From positions 1-64,000 of the forward strand of contig QPMI01000130.1 in assembly GCA_004431415.1 (NCBI GenBank): 64,000 nucleotides of DNA. The letters run 5' to 3'. Source of the DNA: Cyanophora paradoxa. Taxonomy: Eukaryota; Glaucocystophyceae; Cyanophorales; Cyanophoraceae. Made by a program: the position numbers and the translations under genes. This document shows positions 1 through 7,650 of this stretch, one piece after another. Under the pieces are notes generated by a model, which did not search any database, was not told the DNA's origin, and saw nothing but the letters and a program-made list of their open reading frames with translations. Within the stretch, counting starts at the first letter, position 1. Each line of letters opens with the position of its first letter.

Positions 1-583
1 TTTTAATGAGCGCCGCCACCAGGTCTCCGGTGCCGATGGTGGCGCGCTCGTGATGAGGTAGTTGGACATGTCGACGACGGGCACGGTCTTGCGCTTGCCC
101 GCCATCGTCTGGGTGCGGATGCGCATGTTGAGGTACTTGTAGAAGGCCTGGCCCGACTCCTTGTCGACCTTGATGCGCACACTGGGGGTCTGCAGCACCG
201 AGATCTGACCTTGGAGAGGGAGCGGCCGGGCGAGACCTTGAGCTTGGCCTGGTTCTGCTGCACGAACTCGCAGAATTTCGCGTCCAGGGCCTCCAGCAGC
301 TTGAGGAACTCGTCCGCGCTGGGTTTCGTCTGGCCGTCGACGGCGCTGAGATCGGTGAGGTCCAGCGTGTAAAATCCGCCGTTTCTTCCATGACGAAGGC
401 CTTCTTCTCGTCGCTCCACGCCTTGCCTTGCTCTGTGTTGATGCACGGGTTGATCGTGACCATGGGCGGCGCGTACATCATGAGGCCCTGCAGGCCGTCG
501 TACTTGGCCTTGATGCGGCGGTGGCGTCGATCTCGAAGGCGAGCTTGGCGGGTCGATCTCGTTGGCGTTGCGGACGTGGCCAT
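1..583 (-). pseudogene. Frameshifted virus-like gene, open at the left edge
   Basis: I do not recognise the family. An ATG at 583 begins a leftward reading that leaves the window without a stop. Coherent peptide pieces appear in order but in different frames: LMMYAPPMVTINPCINTEQG, then FYTLDLTDLSAVDGQ and SADEFLKLLEALDAKFCEF, then VRIKVDKESGQAFYKYLN, then ATIGTGDLVAALIK at the edge. At least three single-base indels are needed to join them, so the gene is decayed or the assembly has errors here. Nothing resembling a host intron is present. The upstream TTAGA (TCTAA on the coding strand) and the neighbours put it in the virus-like island. The regular mix of hydrophobic and charged residues suggests a folded structural or DNA-binding protein, but this is inference. 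Confidence 0.5.
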
Positions 584-594
584 GTTTGCGTTAG

Positions 595-603
595 CTTAGA
601 GTG
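595..603 (-). promoter_or_regulatory. TCTAA promoter-like motif
   Basis: CACTCTAAG on the minus strand, about 12 nt before the ATG at 583. It shares TCTAA with several other gene starts in this island. Confidence 0.35.
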
Positions 604-1080
604 TGCTCAGCCTAGCGCTAGAAATATTTAAGGGCGCCCCACCGACTTCAGCTGACCTCGGGTGAGCGCTCAGGTGATTCAGTAAAACACGTTTCAATTC
701 ACCATCAGATCCTCTACGACGGCTACACGAATCGAGCTAATCTTGACCTGCCTACAATGCACTTCTCTCTCCACAGTACGATCTCGTTCTTGAGGGGAGC
801 AGTTGAATCCAATCATACTCATCGCCCTTGCGGTGCTCCGACGAAATGTCGCGAAGGAGCTTGCAGAAGTAGAACGTGTTTCGGTCGAACTCATCGTCGT
901 ATATGACGTATGCGAAGATGCGAAGGTGAGACAGCAGGTGAAGTACGTGGGGATGCACATTCTTGATTTCTCTTGGCTTTGAAGTGTGAGGAGAGGGCGC
1001 GGCGGGGCTGCGGTTTTGAGGCCGTTCAGGTGAGGGTCAGGTGAGCGCTCAGCTGAGTTTCAGGTGAGGGCAACTTGAAA
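604..1080. other. No gene seen; spacer between divergent genes
   Basis: About 480 bp between the minus-strand gene starting at 583 and the plus-strand gene at 1219. Short open frames on the minus strand at 694-960 have no recognisable content. The stretch contains several copies of CAGGTGA/TCAGGTGAG (about 655-680 and 1025-1065), as if made of short degenerate direct repeats. Confidence 0.4.
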
Positions 1081-1190
1081 ATTCGGCGTCATTTACGTCC
1101 GCGTCATTTACGTCAGCGTCATTTACGTCACGGAGTGGGACTCGCCCTGGCCCCCGGCCCAGGCTCGCCCGTAAAAAGGACTTGGACTTG
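1081..1190 (+). repeat. GCGTCATTTACGTC module, copy 1
   Basis: Three back-to-back GCGTCATTTACGTC-type boxes (1084-1131), then CACGGAGT, GACTCG, GGCCC and CTCGCCCGTAA in the same order as in the copies at 1950-2035, 2230-2315 (inverted) and 2437-2523 (inverted). It lies just upstream of the gene at 1219 and ends next to that gene's TTTTCTAA motif, so it is a good candidate control element. Confidence 0.6.
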
Positions 1191-1196
1191 GCGCCA

Positions 1197-1205
1197 TTTT
1201 CTAAA
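1197..1205 (+). promoter_or_regulatory. TTTTCTAAA promoter-like motif
   Basis: Exact TTTTCTAAA ending 13 nt before the ATG at 1219. Same motif as before 2891 and 3967. Confidence 0.5.
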
Positions 1206-1218
1206 GCTCTGCTGTACC

Positions 1219-1602
1219 ATGGAGCCCGCTATCTCCCAGCTAGTCTCTCAGGGCGCCAAGCTCGACAAGGCCCTGAACATCTACCTTCAGCTGATCGAGC
1301 TGGCCTGGCCCGAGCCAATGATAGCTCAGGCCTGCAAATCGCTCCACGTGGCGTTCGATGCGCCGTTCTCAGGTGACCCGGATCAGGTGACATCCTGGAC
1401 CAAGGAGGAGATAAAGGCCGACTTCGAGGCGCTTTTCTCATTTATGAGCAAGAAGTATGCCGAAATCGAAGCAGCTAAGGCCTCAGCAGCCGAAGGCGGT
1501 GAAGCCCCAGCCGAAGGCCCTGCCGGCGACCAAGGCACCGAAGTTCAAGGCGCTGGGCCCCTTGCAGAGGGCGAAGGCCAAGGCGGACCTGCGACCGCGT
1601 AG
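1219..1602 (+). CDS. Virus-like hypothetical protein, 127 aa
   Basis: Unrecognised. The ATG at 1219 is chosen because it directly follows TTTTCTAAA and the upstream frame is repeat DNA. The first 85 residues look like a helical folded domain (segments ISQLVSQGAKLDKALNIYLQ and EIKADFEALFSFMSKKYAEI). The last 40 are a low-complexity Ala/Glu/Gly/Pro tail. That tail overlaps, in another frame, the start of the basic protein at 1457, which has its own promoter-like motif. Overlap of this kind fits a compact viral genome; alternatively the tail is only translated noise past a lost stop codon. Confidence 0.55.
   Translation: MEPAISQLVSQGAKLDKALNIYLQLIELAWPEPMIAQACKSLHVAFDAPFSGDPDQVTSWTKEEIKADFEALFSFMSKKYAEIEAAKASAAEGGEAPAEGPAGDQGTEVQGAGPLAEGEGQGGPATA
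1433..1440 (+). promoter_or_regulatory. TTTTCTCA promoter-like motif
   Basis: TTTTCTCA, 16 nt before the ATG at 1457, inside the upstream gene. A TTTTTTCTCA variant precedes the gene at 5170. Confidence 0.4.
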
Positions 1603-1873
1603 GCCCAAGGACATAGCCAAGGAGGCAAGCGGCCACAGGCCGGACTGGCCGGCGCCGGCGCCCTACCGCTACCTCAAGCTGGACAAGAGCAACGATACCG
1701 GCTTCACCAGGAGGAGGTGGCCTGAGCCCCTCAGGTGGCTGGAGCAAGGGAGATCAAGTCCGGAGGCGTATCGAGCTAGCGCTAGCGCTGGGCGGCGGCG
1801 GCGGTGCAGACTTGGAGGAGCAGGCCCTGCTAGATACCATCAACTTGGGCAAGGTAGAGGCTGTGATATCTAG
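1457..1873 (+). CDS. Small Lys/Pro-rich basic protein, 3' part probably frameshifted
   Basis: Unrecognised. The N-terminus is strongly basic and proline-rich (SKQLRPQQPKAVKPQPKAL, then RAKAKADLRPRRPKDIAKEA), as in viral core or DNA-condensing proteins, followed by a more folded-looking part (APYRYLKLDKSNDTGFTRRR). From about 1760 the frame gives arginine-rich noise, while another frame reads ADLEEQALLDTINLGKVEAV and closes near 1874, so a one-base indel around 1740-1775 is likely. The first 146 nt overlap the previous gene out of frame. The gene ends exactly where the large inverted repeat begins. A core-protein role is inference from charge alone. Confidence 0.45.
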   Translation: MPKSKQLRPQQPKAVKPQPKALPATKAPKFKALGPLQRAKAKADLRPRRPKDIAKEASGHRPDWPAPAPYRYLKLDKSNDTGFTRRRWPEPLRWLEQGRSSPEAYRASASAGRRRRCRLGGAGPARYHQLGQGRGCDI

Positions 1874-2366
1874 CTAGCTAGCGCTTGCTTAATTAACTCA
1901 ACTGAAGTTACCTGACATTTACCTGAAGGGTTGCGGAGGTTACCGAAGGGTCGCGTCATTTACGTCAGCGTCATTTACGTCACGGAGTTTGCCGGCGACT
2001 CGGGACTCGGGCCCAACTTCTCCCGTAAGTTCGAGACTTGGAAAAATAGGGTATCCCTATTACTTATCGTTATTATTATTACTATTATCGTTATTCACAT
2101 TGAATGAATGCTTAAATCTATAAAAGCTGTACCAGTATCGGTGGCTACTAGTACTAAGCTAGTAGTACTAAGTAGTACCAAGTAGTACTAAGTAGTACTA
2201 CGTAGTACTAGCGGTACTAGTAGCTACTGGTCGTGACGAACTTACCGGGAGAAGTTGGGCCGAGTCCGAGTCGCCGGCAACTCCGTGACGTAAATGACGC
2301 TGACGTAAATGACGCGACCCTTCAGGTTAATTAATTAAGCAAGCGCTAGCGCTAGCTAGCTAGATA
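1864..2366. repeat. Large inverted repeat with microsatellite loop
   Basis: Left arm 1864-2035 and right arm 2230-2366 are reverse complements. Both run from ATATCTAGCTAGCTAGCGC through GCTTGCTTAATTAA, ACCTGAAGGGTCGCGTC, two GTCATTTACGTCA boxes and GCCGGCGACTCG to CCCAACTTCTCCCG. The left arm has about 45 bp of extra sequence after TTAATTAA. The 195-bp loop holds an A/T-rich segment and a TAGTACTA-type microsatellite (2147-2222). The shape fits a viral terminus junction, a replication origin or a bidirectional control region; the sequence does not decide. Confidence 0.75.
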
Positions 2367-2436
2367 TCGATACCACCTAGCTAGTAGCACTAGGACACTA
2401 GGACACTAGGACACCGGGGGTACCCCCGCCGAGTTC

Positions 2437-2523
2437 AAGTCTCGAACTTACCGGGAGAAGTTGGGCCCGAGTCCCGAGTCGCCGGCAAACTCCGTGACGT
2501 AAATGACGCGGACGTAAATGACG
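2437..2523 (-). repeat. GCGTCATTTACGTC module, inverted copy 3
   Basis: Reverse-complement copy of the module: TCGAACTTACCGGGAGAAG, GGGCCCGAGTCCCGAGTCG, then two GACGTAAATGACGC-type boxes. It ends 70 nt before the ATG at 2593. The ATG at 2518 is created by the repeat itself (ATGACGCAAATC) and is therefore not used as the gene start. Confidence 0.65.
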
Positions 2524-2592
2524 CAAATCCCATTGGAGCTACGTTCGCACACTCCGGACGCCTCCCACAATTTTCCAAGGTACCCAGCAAGC

Positions 2593-2879
2593 ATGGACTT
2601 CACCGATTGCGCAGGTATCAAGCAGGAGCCTGAGGACCTTCTCACCGCCGCCGCCTCGGCGCCCAAGCAGCGCCGCCGCCGCGGGCCCAAGTCCCTCTGC
2701 TCCGAGCCCGAGATCCTGGCGGCTCCGGCGCGCGGGCCGGAGACCGTGGACCTGACCCTGGAGGAGCCGGCGCGCGGCCCGCCGCGCCTTCTGATCCTTG
2801 CGGCGGCGGCGGCCGCGCTCTACTACGCCGCCCGGCGCCTGGCCCGCAGCTCTCGGGCCTGGTCCGGAACCTTTTCTAA
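2593..2879 (+). CDS. Short membrane protein with SUMO-type motifs, probable 3' indel
   Basis: Unrecognised family, about 95 aa. From the ATG at 2593 it shows, in order, FTDCAGIKQEPEDL (a psi-K-x-E sumoylation consensus followed by acidic residues), QRRRRGP (nuclear-localisation-like basic run), ETVDLTLEEP (matching a SUMO-interacting V-D-L-T core) and the hydrophobic helix LLILAAAAAALYYAA near residues 64-80. The frame stays open into the next gene, but shifting one base near 2835-2850 gives an ending QLSGLVRNLF plus a stop whose TAA lies in the TTTTCTAA motif of the next gene, a compact arrangement also seen at 3980. The end coordinate therefore assumes one indel. A role in host SUMO biology is inference from motifs. 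Confidence 0.5.
2872..2879 (+). promoter_or_regulatory. TTTTCTAA promoter-like motif
   Basis: Exact TTTTCTAA, 11 nt before the ATG at 2891 and overlapping the inferred stop of the upstream gene. Confidence 0.5.
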
Positions 2880-2890
2880 GTCCCTCCTCA

Positions 2891-3232
2891 ATGGAGGCCC
2901 TGCTAGATCTCATGGCCTTTGCGCTGCCCATCTTCTTCCTGGTGGGCCTCAGCCGCATGGAGCGCGAGGCGCGCCAGCCCGAGCGCGTCGAGCGCGGCCT
3001 CACCCCCGCAGAGCAGCGCAACCTCACCGAGTGGGACCTGGCGCTCATGGCCGGCCGCATGCTCGACGGCAACCGGCTCGAGCCGGGCCACCGCCTCAAG
3101 CTAGAGGACGGCGGCACGGCCCTCTGGGACGGCGAGGCCTGGAAGCACGATTCGACGGGCGAGCCGATGAAGCTGCTCGCCTCCGGCAACAAGTACTGGC
3201 GCGGCGACTCGATGGAGTTCCGGCGCCCGTGA
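2891..3232 (+). CDS. Virus-like signal-anchored protein, 113 aa
   Basis: Unrecognised, intact. The ATG at 2891 is chosen because it follows TTTTCTAA and begins a hydrophobic segment, EALLDLMAFALPIFFLVGL (residues 2-20), suitable as a signal anchor. The remainder is soluble and charged: RQPERVERGLTPAEQRNLTE, then GRMLDGNRLEPGHRLKLEDG and HDSTGEPMKLLASGNKYWRG. Small proteins with one N-terminal membrane segment are common among virion components of large and mid-size DNA viruses; that role is inference. It sits second in a run of short plus-strand genes. Confidence 0.6.
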   Translation: MEALLDLMAFALPIFFLVGLSRMEREARQPERVERGLTPAEQRNLTEWDLALMAGRMLDGNRLEPGHRLKLEDGGTALWDGEAWKHDSTGEPMKLLASGNKYWRGDSMEFRRP

Positions 3233-3257
3233 TTGCTAGTGATTTTCTGGTCCCTCT

Positions 3258-3270
3258 TCTAACCCTTCTA
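3258..3270 (+). promoter_or_regulatory. Double TTCTA promoter-like motif
   Basis: TCTAACCCTTCTA, 10 nt before the ATG at 3281. Confidence 0.4.
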
Positions 3271-3280
3271 CCAGCAAAGA

Positions 3281-3565
3281 ATGCCCGACCCCTCGCCCGA
3301 CCCCGCCGCAGGTGCCGAGAGCGCGGGCAGCTCGGACGAGTACTCCGAGCTCACGGATCCCGACCCCGACGAGCCCGGCGACGCCTTCGCGACGGAGAAC
3401 GAGCGCTCCCTCATGCGCGTCTACGAGGCGCTGCGCGAGGCGATCTACTGGGAGGATCCCCGCCTGGGAACCCTGATGAACTTTGCAAAGTTCGCCGAGT
3501 TCATGTTCGCTATGACCGTGCCCTTCACCCGAGTCGTGCTCTGGGATAGGAACAGGAACTGGTAA
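3281..3565 (+). CDS. Small acidic virus-like protein, 94 aa
   Basis: Unrecognised, intact. The N-terminal 45 residues are very acidic and serine-rich (SSDEYSELTDPDPDEPGDAF); the C-terminal half looks folded and amphipathic (SLMRVYEALREAIYWEDPRL, then NFAKFAEFMFAMTVPF). The start follows the double TTCTA element. Its 3' end faces the minus-strand gene 3593-3967 with a 27-bp gap, so this is where the rightward and leftward gene blocks converge. Confidence 0.6.
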   Translation: MPDPSPDPAAGAESAGSSDEYSELTDPDPDEPGDAFATENERSLMRVYEALREAIYWEDPRLGTLMNFAKFAEFMFAMTVPFTRVVLWDRNRNW

Positions 3566-3592
3566 AGGCATTGAATACAACAGTACAGAGCC

Positions 3593-3967
3593 CTACGAGC
3601 TAGAGCTGCTATCGCCCGAGTCCAGGCGCGCCTTCTTGGCCTTGGAGCGGCGGAGGCGGGAGACGTACTGCAGGCGCAGGTTGCGCACTAGGAGCTCGCC
3701 GGCCGTGGTGCCCGGCAGCCCGGGAACCGAGTCCGTGGGCAGCAGCTGTCCCTCGCGTATCGCCTTGTACGTCTTGCGCTTGTTGAATGCAACCTTCTCC
3801 GTATCCTCCGCGACCGGGACTTCCAGCGCCAGCGTGCGCTTGGCCTTCTTGACGGAGACTGCGTTCGCACGCTCCAGCTTCACTCCGGGCTCCAGGGGGG
3901 TAGGGGCGACTGCGTTCGCCACCGGGTTCTCAGCGAAGGAAACACGGGGGGAAGAGCCGCCGCGCAT
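3593..3967 (-). CDS. Small basic virus-like protein, 124 aa
   Basis: Unrecognised, intact. It is Lys/Arg-rich with an internal segment VSVKKAKRTLALEVPVAEDT, then VAFNKRKTYKAIREGQLLPT and ELLVRNLRLQYVSRLRRSKA, and ends in an acidic-serine tail (DSGDSSSSS). Start ATG at 3967 is preceded 23 nt upstream by TTTTCTAA (3991-3998 on the plus strand). The composition suggests a nucleic-acid-binding or core protein, but no known motif is visible. Its promoter lies inside the 3' end of the next minus-strand gene. Confidence 0.6.
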   Translation of the reverse strand: MRGGSSPRVSFAENPVANAVAPTPLEPGVKLERANAVSVKKAKRTLALEVPVAEDTEKVAFNKRKTYKAIREGQLLPTDSVPGLPGTTAGELLVRNLRLQYVSRLRRSKAKKARLDSGDSSSSS

Positions 3968-3979
3968 GGTTCGCTCGCT

Positions 3980-4381
3980 TTACCTAGCCTTTAGAAAATA
4001 GTCGAGCTGGGCGCTCTGCAGGCGCGCGCCCTGGTAGGCGCCGCGCAGCTGCCACGCGAGCCAGATCGCAAGGAGCACCGCGGCGACGCCGGCGGCGATC
4101 TTGGCGTAGTGCCAGCCCTTCATCGCAAGCTCCGGCACGGCCGCAACCGCCTGCCCGACCTTCACGCCCGCGGCGCCCGTCCGATCGATTCCCGTCAGCG
4201 TGCTGCCGAGTGCGCCCGCGGCCACGTCGGCCCAGGGAAGCTTGCCGTCGTTCTTTAGGATGAGCTCGTTGTTCTTGCGCTCGATCGTCGTGCTGATCGC
4301 CGCGGCCAGGTTGAAGCTCGGCGGCGGCTGCGCGCTCTTCGGTCCGAAGACCTTGGTCAGCACGGCGTCCACCCAGCCCAT
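3980..4381 (-). CDS. Virus-like membrane protein, 133 aa
   Basis: Unrecognised, intact. The ATG at 4381 is used because the frame upstream is low-complexity shadow of the neighbouring gene. Residues 1-85 are soluble (WVDAVLTKVFGPKSAQPPPS, then NLAAAISTTIERKNNELILK). A hydrophobic segment IAAGVAAVLLAIWLAWQL near residue 95-115 is a clear transmembrane helix, followed by a short tail ending DYFLKAR. A TCTA (plus-strand TAGA, 4389-4392) lies just upstream. Together with the genes at 2593, 2891, 4408 and 4982 it makes a cluster of small membrane proteins, which in DNA viruses usually means envelope or internal-membrane proteins (inference). Confidence 0.6.
   Translation of the reverse strand: MGWVDAVLTKVFGPKSAQPPPSFNLAAAISTTIERKNNELILKNDGKLPWADVAAGALGSTLTGIDRTGAAGVKVGQAVAAVPELAMKGWHYAKIAAGVAAVLLAIWLAWQLRGAYQGARLQSAQLDYFLKAR
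3991..3998 (-). promoter_or_regulatory. TTTTCTAA promoter-like motif (minus)
   Basis: TTAGAAAA on the plus strand, inside the last codons of the gene 3980-4381 and 23 nt before the ATG at 3967. Confidence 0.5.
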
Positions 4382-4407
4382 CTTTGACCTAGACTTCGAA
4401 AAACTAT

Positions 4408-4886
4408 CTAAATGACCAGGCCGCGCAGGTACCAGACCATCAGGAGCGAGCCGCCCAGCGCCACCAGCAGCGGCAGGTGCCCGTCCACGGCGCGCCGCAT
4501 GCGGTTGTCGCACAGCTCCTGGCAGCTCAGCCGGTTGGCCTCGTCGAAGTAGGCGCTCACGGCGTAGGGGCGGTCGGCCGGCGGGTGCAGCCCCCGGCCC
4601 AGGCACGGGTAGGCCTCCGCCTGGCGCCGCGCGGCCAGCGCCGCCGTCGCCGCGTGCGCCGCCTCCCTCTGCCCCGGCGCGATCGCCACGAGGGGCAGCG
4701 CCCCCACGCTCCTGCCCTTGCCCGCCCCCTTGATCGTTTTCAGCGACGGCGGCGCGGGATCCGCCGCCTTCACCCTGGCCCCTCCGCCGCCGCCCCGCCC
4801 TTAGCCCTCGCCGCCTCGCCGATCTTGCTGCATCGCGAATCCGATTTGAACACGGTGCACAGCAGCTTCTCTACCGCGCTCGACAT
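4408..4886 (-). pseudogene. Virus-like membrane protein with one frameshift
   Basis: Unrecognised. An ATG at 4886 begins SSAVEKLLCTVFKSDSRCSK; the frame stops at about 4776 in a G run, but adding one base continues into ADPAPPSLKTIKGAGKGRSV and onward to the stop at 4408, about 159 codons in all. The C-terminus HLPLLVALGGSLLMVWYLRG is a transmembrane helix. Four cysteines are spread along the soluble part, including one in CLGRGLHPP and two in CQELCDNRMRR, suggesting disulfides. ATTTTCTTCA lies about 22 nt upstream of the start, a weaker form of the local promoter motif. A single homopolymer indel may be an assembly error rather than true decay. Confidence 0.5.
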
Positions 4887-4981
4887 CTTCGAACGTGTAA
4901 CGAGAATGAAGAAAATTTAAAAGGGAACGCCAACGGACTCGGAACTCGGAAAAGGGGGAGGGGAGAATGAACTTTGAAAAG

Positions 4982-5170
4982 TTAGCGCCCGGCGGGGCGC
5001 ATGCCGGCCGCCGCCTGCGAGGCGCCGCCGGGGGCGTAGAGGGACTTGGCGGCGTAGCCGAAGCCCACGCCTATGACCGCCGAGGCCGTGGGGGTGCCGC
5101 CGAGGAGCCAGGTGAGGGTCGCGGCCAGCGCTCCTAGCGAGTAGTGGGCAGGATAAGCTTCGAAGGCCAT
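4982..5170 (-). CDS. 62-aa hydrophobic protein
   Basis: Unrecognised, intact and short. The ATG at 5170 follows TTTTTTCTCAAC by about 24 nt. The protein is mostly hydrophobic with Gly/Ala-rich helices: SLGALAATLTWLLGGTPTAS and AVIGVGFGYAAKSLYAPG, so one or two membrane passes. It sits between two larger minus-strand genes in the same orientation. Small membrane proteins of this size are easily missed; the promoter-like motif is the main reason to believe it. Confidence 0.5.
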   Translation of the reverse strand: MAFEAYPAHYSLGALAATLTWLLGGTPTASAVIGVGFGYAAKSLYAPGGASQAAAGMRPAGR

Positions 5171-5193
5171 CGCGGGACCGAATTGAGGGAGGG

Positions 5194-5204
5194 TTGAGAA
5201 AAAA
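5194..5204 (-). promoter_or_regulatory. TTTTTTCTCAA promoter-like motif (minus)
   Basis: TTGAGAAAAAA on the plus strand, ending 24 nt before the ATG at 5170. Confidence 0.35.
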
Positions 5205-5219
5205 TACCGCCTCGGGGCC

Positions 5220-6610
5220 TCAGTGGTGCAGGTGCCGGAAGCGCGCGTTGTCCTCGGCCTCCTCGCGCGCCGCCTGCTCCTCCGCCGCGTCGATCTCCGC
5301 CCGCGAGGCCTCCCGCGCCGCGGCCGACGCGTAGTCCTTGAGCACGGGCACGCGCCGGTAGCTGTAGCCGAGGCCCTTCGCCAGCCCGCCGACTCCGCCT
5401 CGAACGCCCGCCAGCGCTCCGAGGCCTCCGCCCCGGCGATCTGGCCGGCGCGGAAGCCGGAGTCCAGCTCGGCGCGGAAGGCGATGGTGGCCTGCAGGCG
5501 CTGGGCCCAGAGGGCCTGGCGCCGCTCCTCCGCCTCGCGCGCCTGGCGCGCCGCCAGCGCCCGCCGCTCGGCCTCCTGCTGGGCCCCGAAGCCCTGGATC
5601 GCGGTGAGGACGGCGCCGGGCCGGGGAGGGGCTGGGGCCGTCGGCGCTCGCGGAGGAGGCCGAGCTCCCGTAGCCGCTCGGGCCCGCGCCGCCGTTCGTC
5701 GGGTACCCTGCCCTTGGATCAGGAGGGGGGCGGGGGAGGGGGGTACGGGAGGGAAGGCGGGGGTACGCGGGCCGGACCTGGCGCGGCAGCATCTCGTCGA
5801 TGCGCTGCTGGCCGGGCGCTGCTGGGGGGCCGTGGCGGGGGGCTGGGCGGGAGGAAGGCCGGCGCCGAGTTGCGGGTGCGCTTGCCCTTGCCCTTGGTGT
5901 GGGGCTTGACGAGGAAGGGCCCGACGTCGGGCGCCGGGTCCTTGAACTGGGCGACGGGGATCGCGATCGCCTCCAGCGCCGGCTGGCTCTCGCCGAGGGA
6001 GAGCGGGGCCTTGGGACGATGCCGCGGATGTAGGTCTGCCAGACGCCGCCGAGCTTGTAGGAGTAGGGCGGCACCAGGAGCCGAAGCCGGCGAGGGTCTC
6101 GTCCAGCCGGCCGTTCTCGATGTCGGCGCCGACGGCGGCGGAGGTGTCGGGGCCCTCCGTGCGCGCGATGTACTCGACGATGCCCGCGACGCTCGTCATG
6201 TAGCCCTCCGTGTTCGGGGCGGCGACGTAGGTGGTGGGGTCGACGGCGCAGTGGGCGATGATGAAGCGGGTGAGGGGACAGGAGGCCGTCTCCTGCCAGA
6301 AGCCGAGGCGCTTCTCCCGCAGCCACACCGGCTCGAAGGCCTGGATGCAGGAGGCCTGGCGGCCACCTGCGGCGCGGGCGACGTTAGCGCGTACGACGTC
6401 GGGACGGGCGGGGAAGGTGCGCGGCTTCGAATCCAGCGGCTCCCCGCGAAGCTGCCTGCGGCCCAGTGAGCGTGCTGCGAGCGGGAGGTGGGAGGGATTG
6501 GGCGGGCGGGCCTGCGTCCAGCGCTGAAACGTAGCTCCACTGATGCTATCCGCGATGCGCGTAGCCCGCGACTGGCCGCGGACAAGGGAGGGCTTAGCTA
6601 GGACAAGAAC
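5220..6610 (-). pseudogene. Long virus-like gene broken by several frameshifts
   Basis: Unrecognised. A coherent protein can be followed leftward from about 6610 to the stop at 5220 only by changing frame at least four times: GATFQRWTQARPPNP, EPLDSKPRTFPARPDVVRAN, EKRLGFWQETASCPLTRFII, EYIARTEGPDTSAAVGADIE, then YKLGGVWQTYIRGIVP, RIDEMLPRQVRPAYP, a charged helical part AQQEAERRALAARQAREAEE, and LGYSYRRVPVLKDYASAA near the end. The helical segment looks like a coiled coil. No start codon was found, so the 5' limit is approximate. Short neighbouring genes are intact, so either length made this gene a bigger target for decay or it was silenced early. It may be a structural protein, but no family could be named. 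Confidence 0.45.
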
Positions 6611-7510
6611 GGGTGTGGGGCGCGGGGCTGGAGGCGCGGGGAGGCGAGCCGGAGCCGCCGAATCGATGCGCGGGCTTGAGAACGAGATCTAGAAGCGTGC
6701 GCAAGTCGCCGCGAACGTCGGCTCGAGTTGCGGAAGGCGCGGCGGCCAATCTCGGCACCTGCTCAGAGACCAAATGTCAGCGGACGCGGGCGAATCGAGC
6801 GCGAGGTTGCGGGGCATGTTCTAGGTGCTAAATGCAAGGGATAGAGCGGCAAGAGAGCGAGCTGGCACCTGCGGGATGCGGCGGAGTGCTCCGGCTCGGG
6901 CGCCATCGAGCTTTCGAAGGTCCGCGGCCGGCGCGAGCGACCCTGCGCGTGGCGGCGTGAGTGCGGCGTCGAGAGAGCTTTCCAGCGCCCAAAATCTGAG
7001 GTCCGGAGCTAGCCGTGGTGCGGAGAAAGAGGTTGCGAAGTGAGGCGCACCTCCGAATCGAAAGGAGCGAGGCGGCGGCTCTCCGGGCTGAGCGGAATGC
7101 AAGCTAGTGCCTCTGGCAAGTGCTGCAAGGAGCGCTGGGCCCGGGCGCTGCGAGATGCGCTGCCCGGGCGCTTTTTTTCGGGTTGGGTACTGTGTTTTGA
7201 GTCGAAACACGTGGAGCAACCGCGTGAGCCCAAAACTTTCTGAGCTTAGGAGCAAAGGCGGTCGAGCGCTCGGCCGCGCAAGCTAGCTCCGGCGCGCTCT
7301 GCCTTCTCTCTACACGTGTCGCATTCACGTGCGCTCAAAACTTTCTAAGCTTCGGTCAAGCAAGGGGCTAGCGCTTCCGAAGTTCTACGCGCGCGCCTCC
7401 CCGTCCGCCGGGCCGACGGTCTGCGCGTCACATCGTCCGCTGCGCCAAGAAGGAGAGATCAAGACGGTGTCAACCGGGTCTAGTTGAGCGCTTAAGGTCG
7501 GACCAAAGCC
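6611..7510. other. No convincing gene
   Basis: About 900 bp of high-GC DNA with short overlapping open frames on both strands and no coherent protein. AACTTTCT(G/A)AGCTT occurs twice (about 7232 and 7342), each near a CACGTG-type site, hinting at an old duplication. It separates the broken gene ending at 5220 from the palindrome-bounded helicase unit. Confidence 0.4.
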
Positions 7511-7560
7511 TGTCCCGACCCTCCCAGATCTTTAAATTAATATCTCAGAAGGTCGAGACA
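7511..7560. repeat. 50-bp A/T-centred palindrome, copy 1
   Basis: TGTCCCGACCCTCCCAGATC followed by an A/T-rich centre and ending GGTCGAGACA. Outer TGTC/GACA, GACC/GGTC and AGAT/ATCT pair with each other. It lies 90 bp before the start of the helicase gene. Confidence 0.8.
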
Positions 7561-7650
7561 GCAGTCCAGACGTCGACTATAGCTAGCCAACAGACGTTGA
7601 CTAGCCTAGTAGATCTAGAATTTTCCAAGCCTAGCTATAGAGAGACGACC

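Noticed and set aside
2518-2592. ATG at 2518 as the start of the membrane protein
   Set aside because: It lies in the inverted repeat module and the added residues have no protein-like pattern; the ATG at 2593 follows the repeat.
6821-7255. 144-codon minus-strand open frame
   Set aside because: Composition is that of random GC-rich DNA, no domain or promoter-like motif, and competing frames are equally long.
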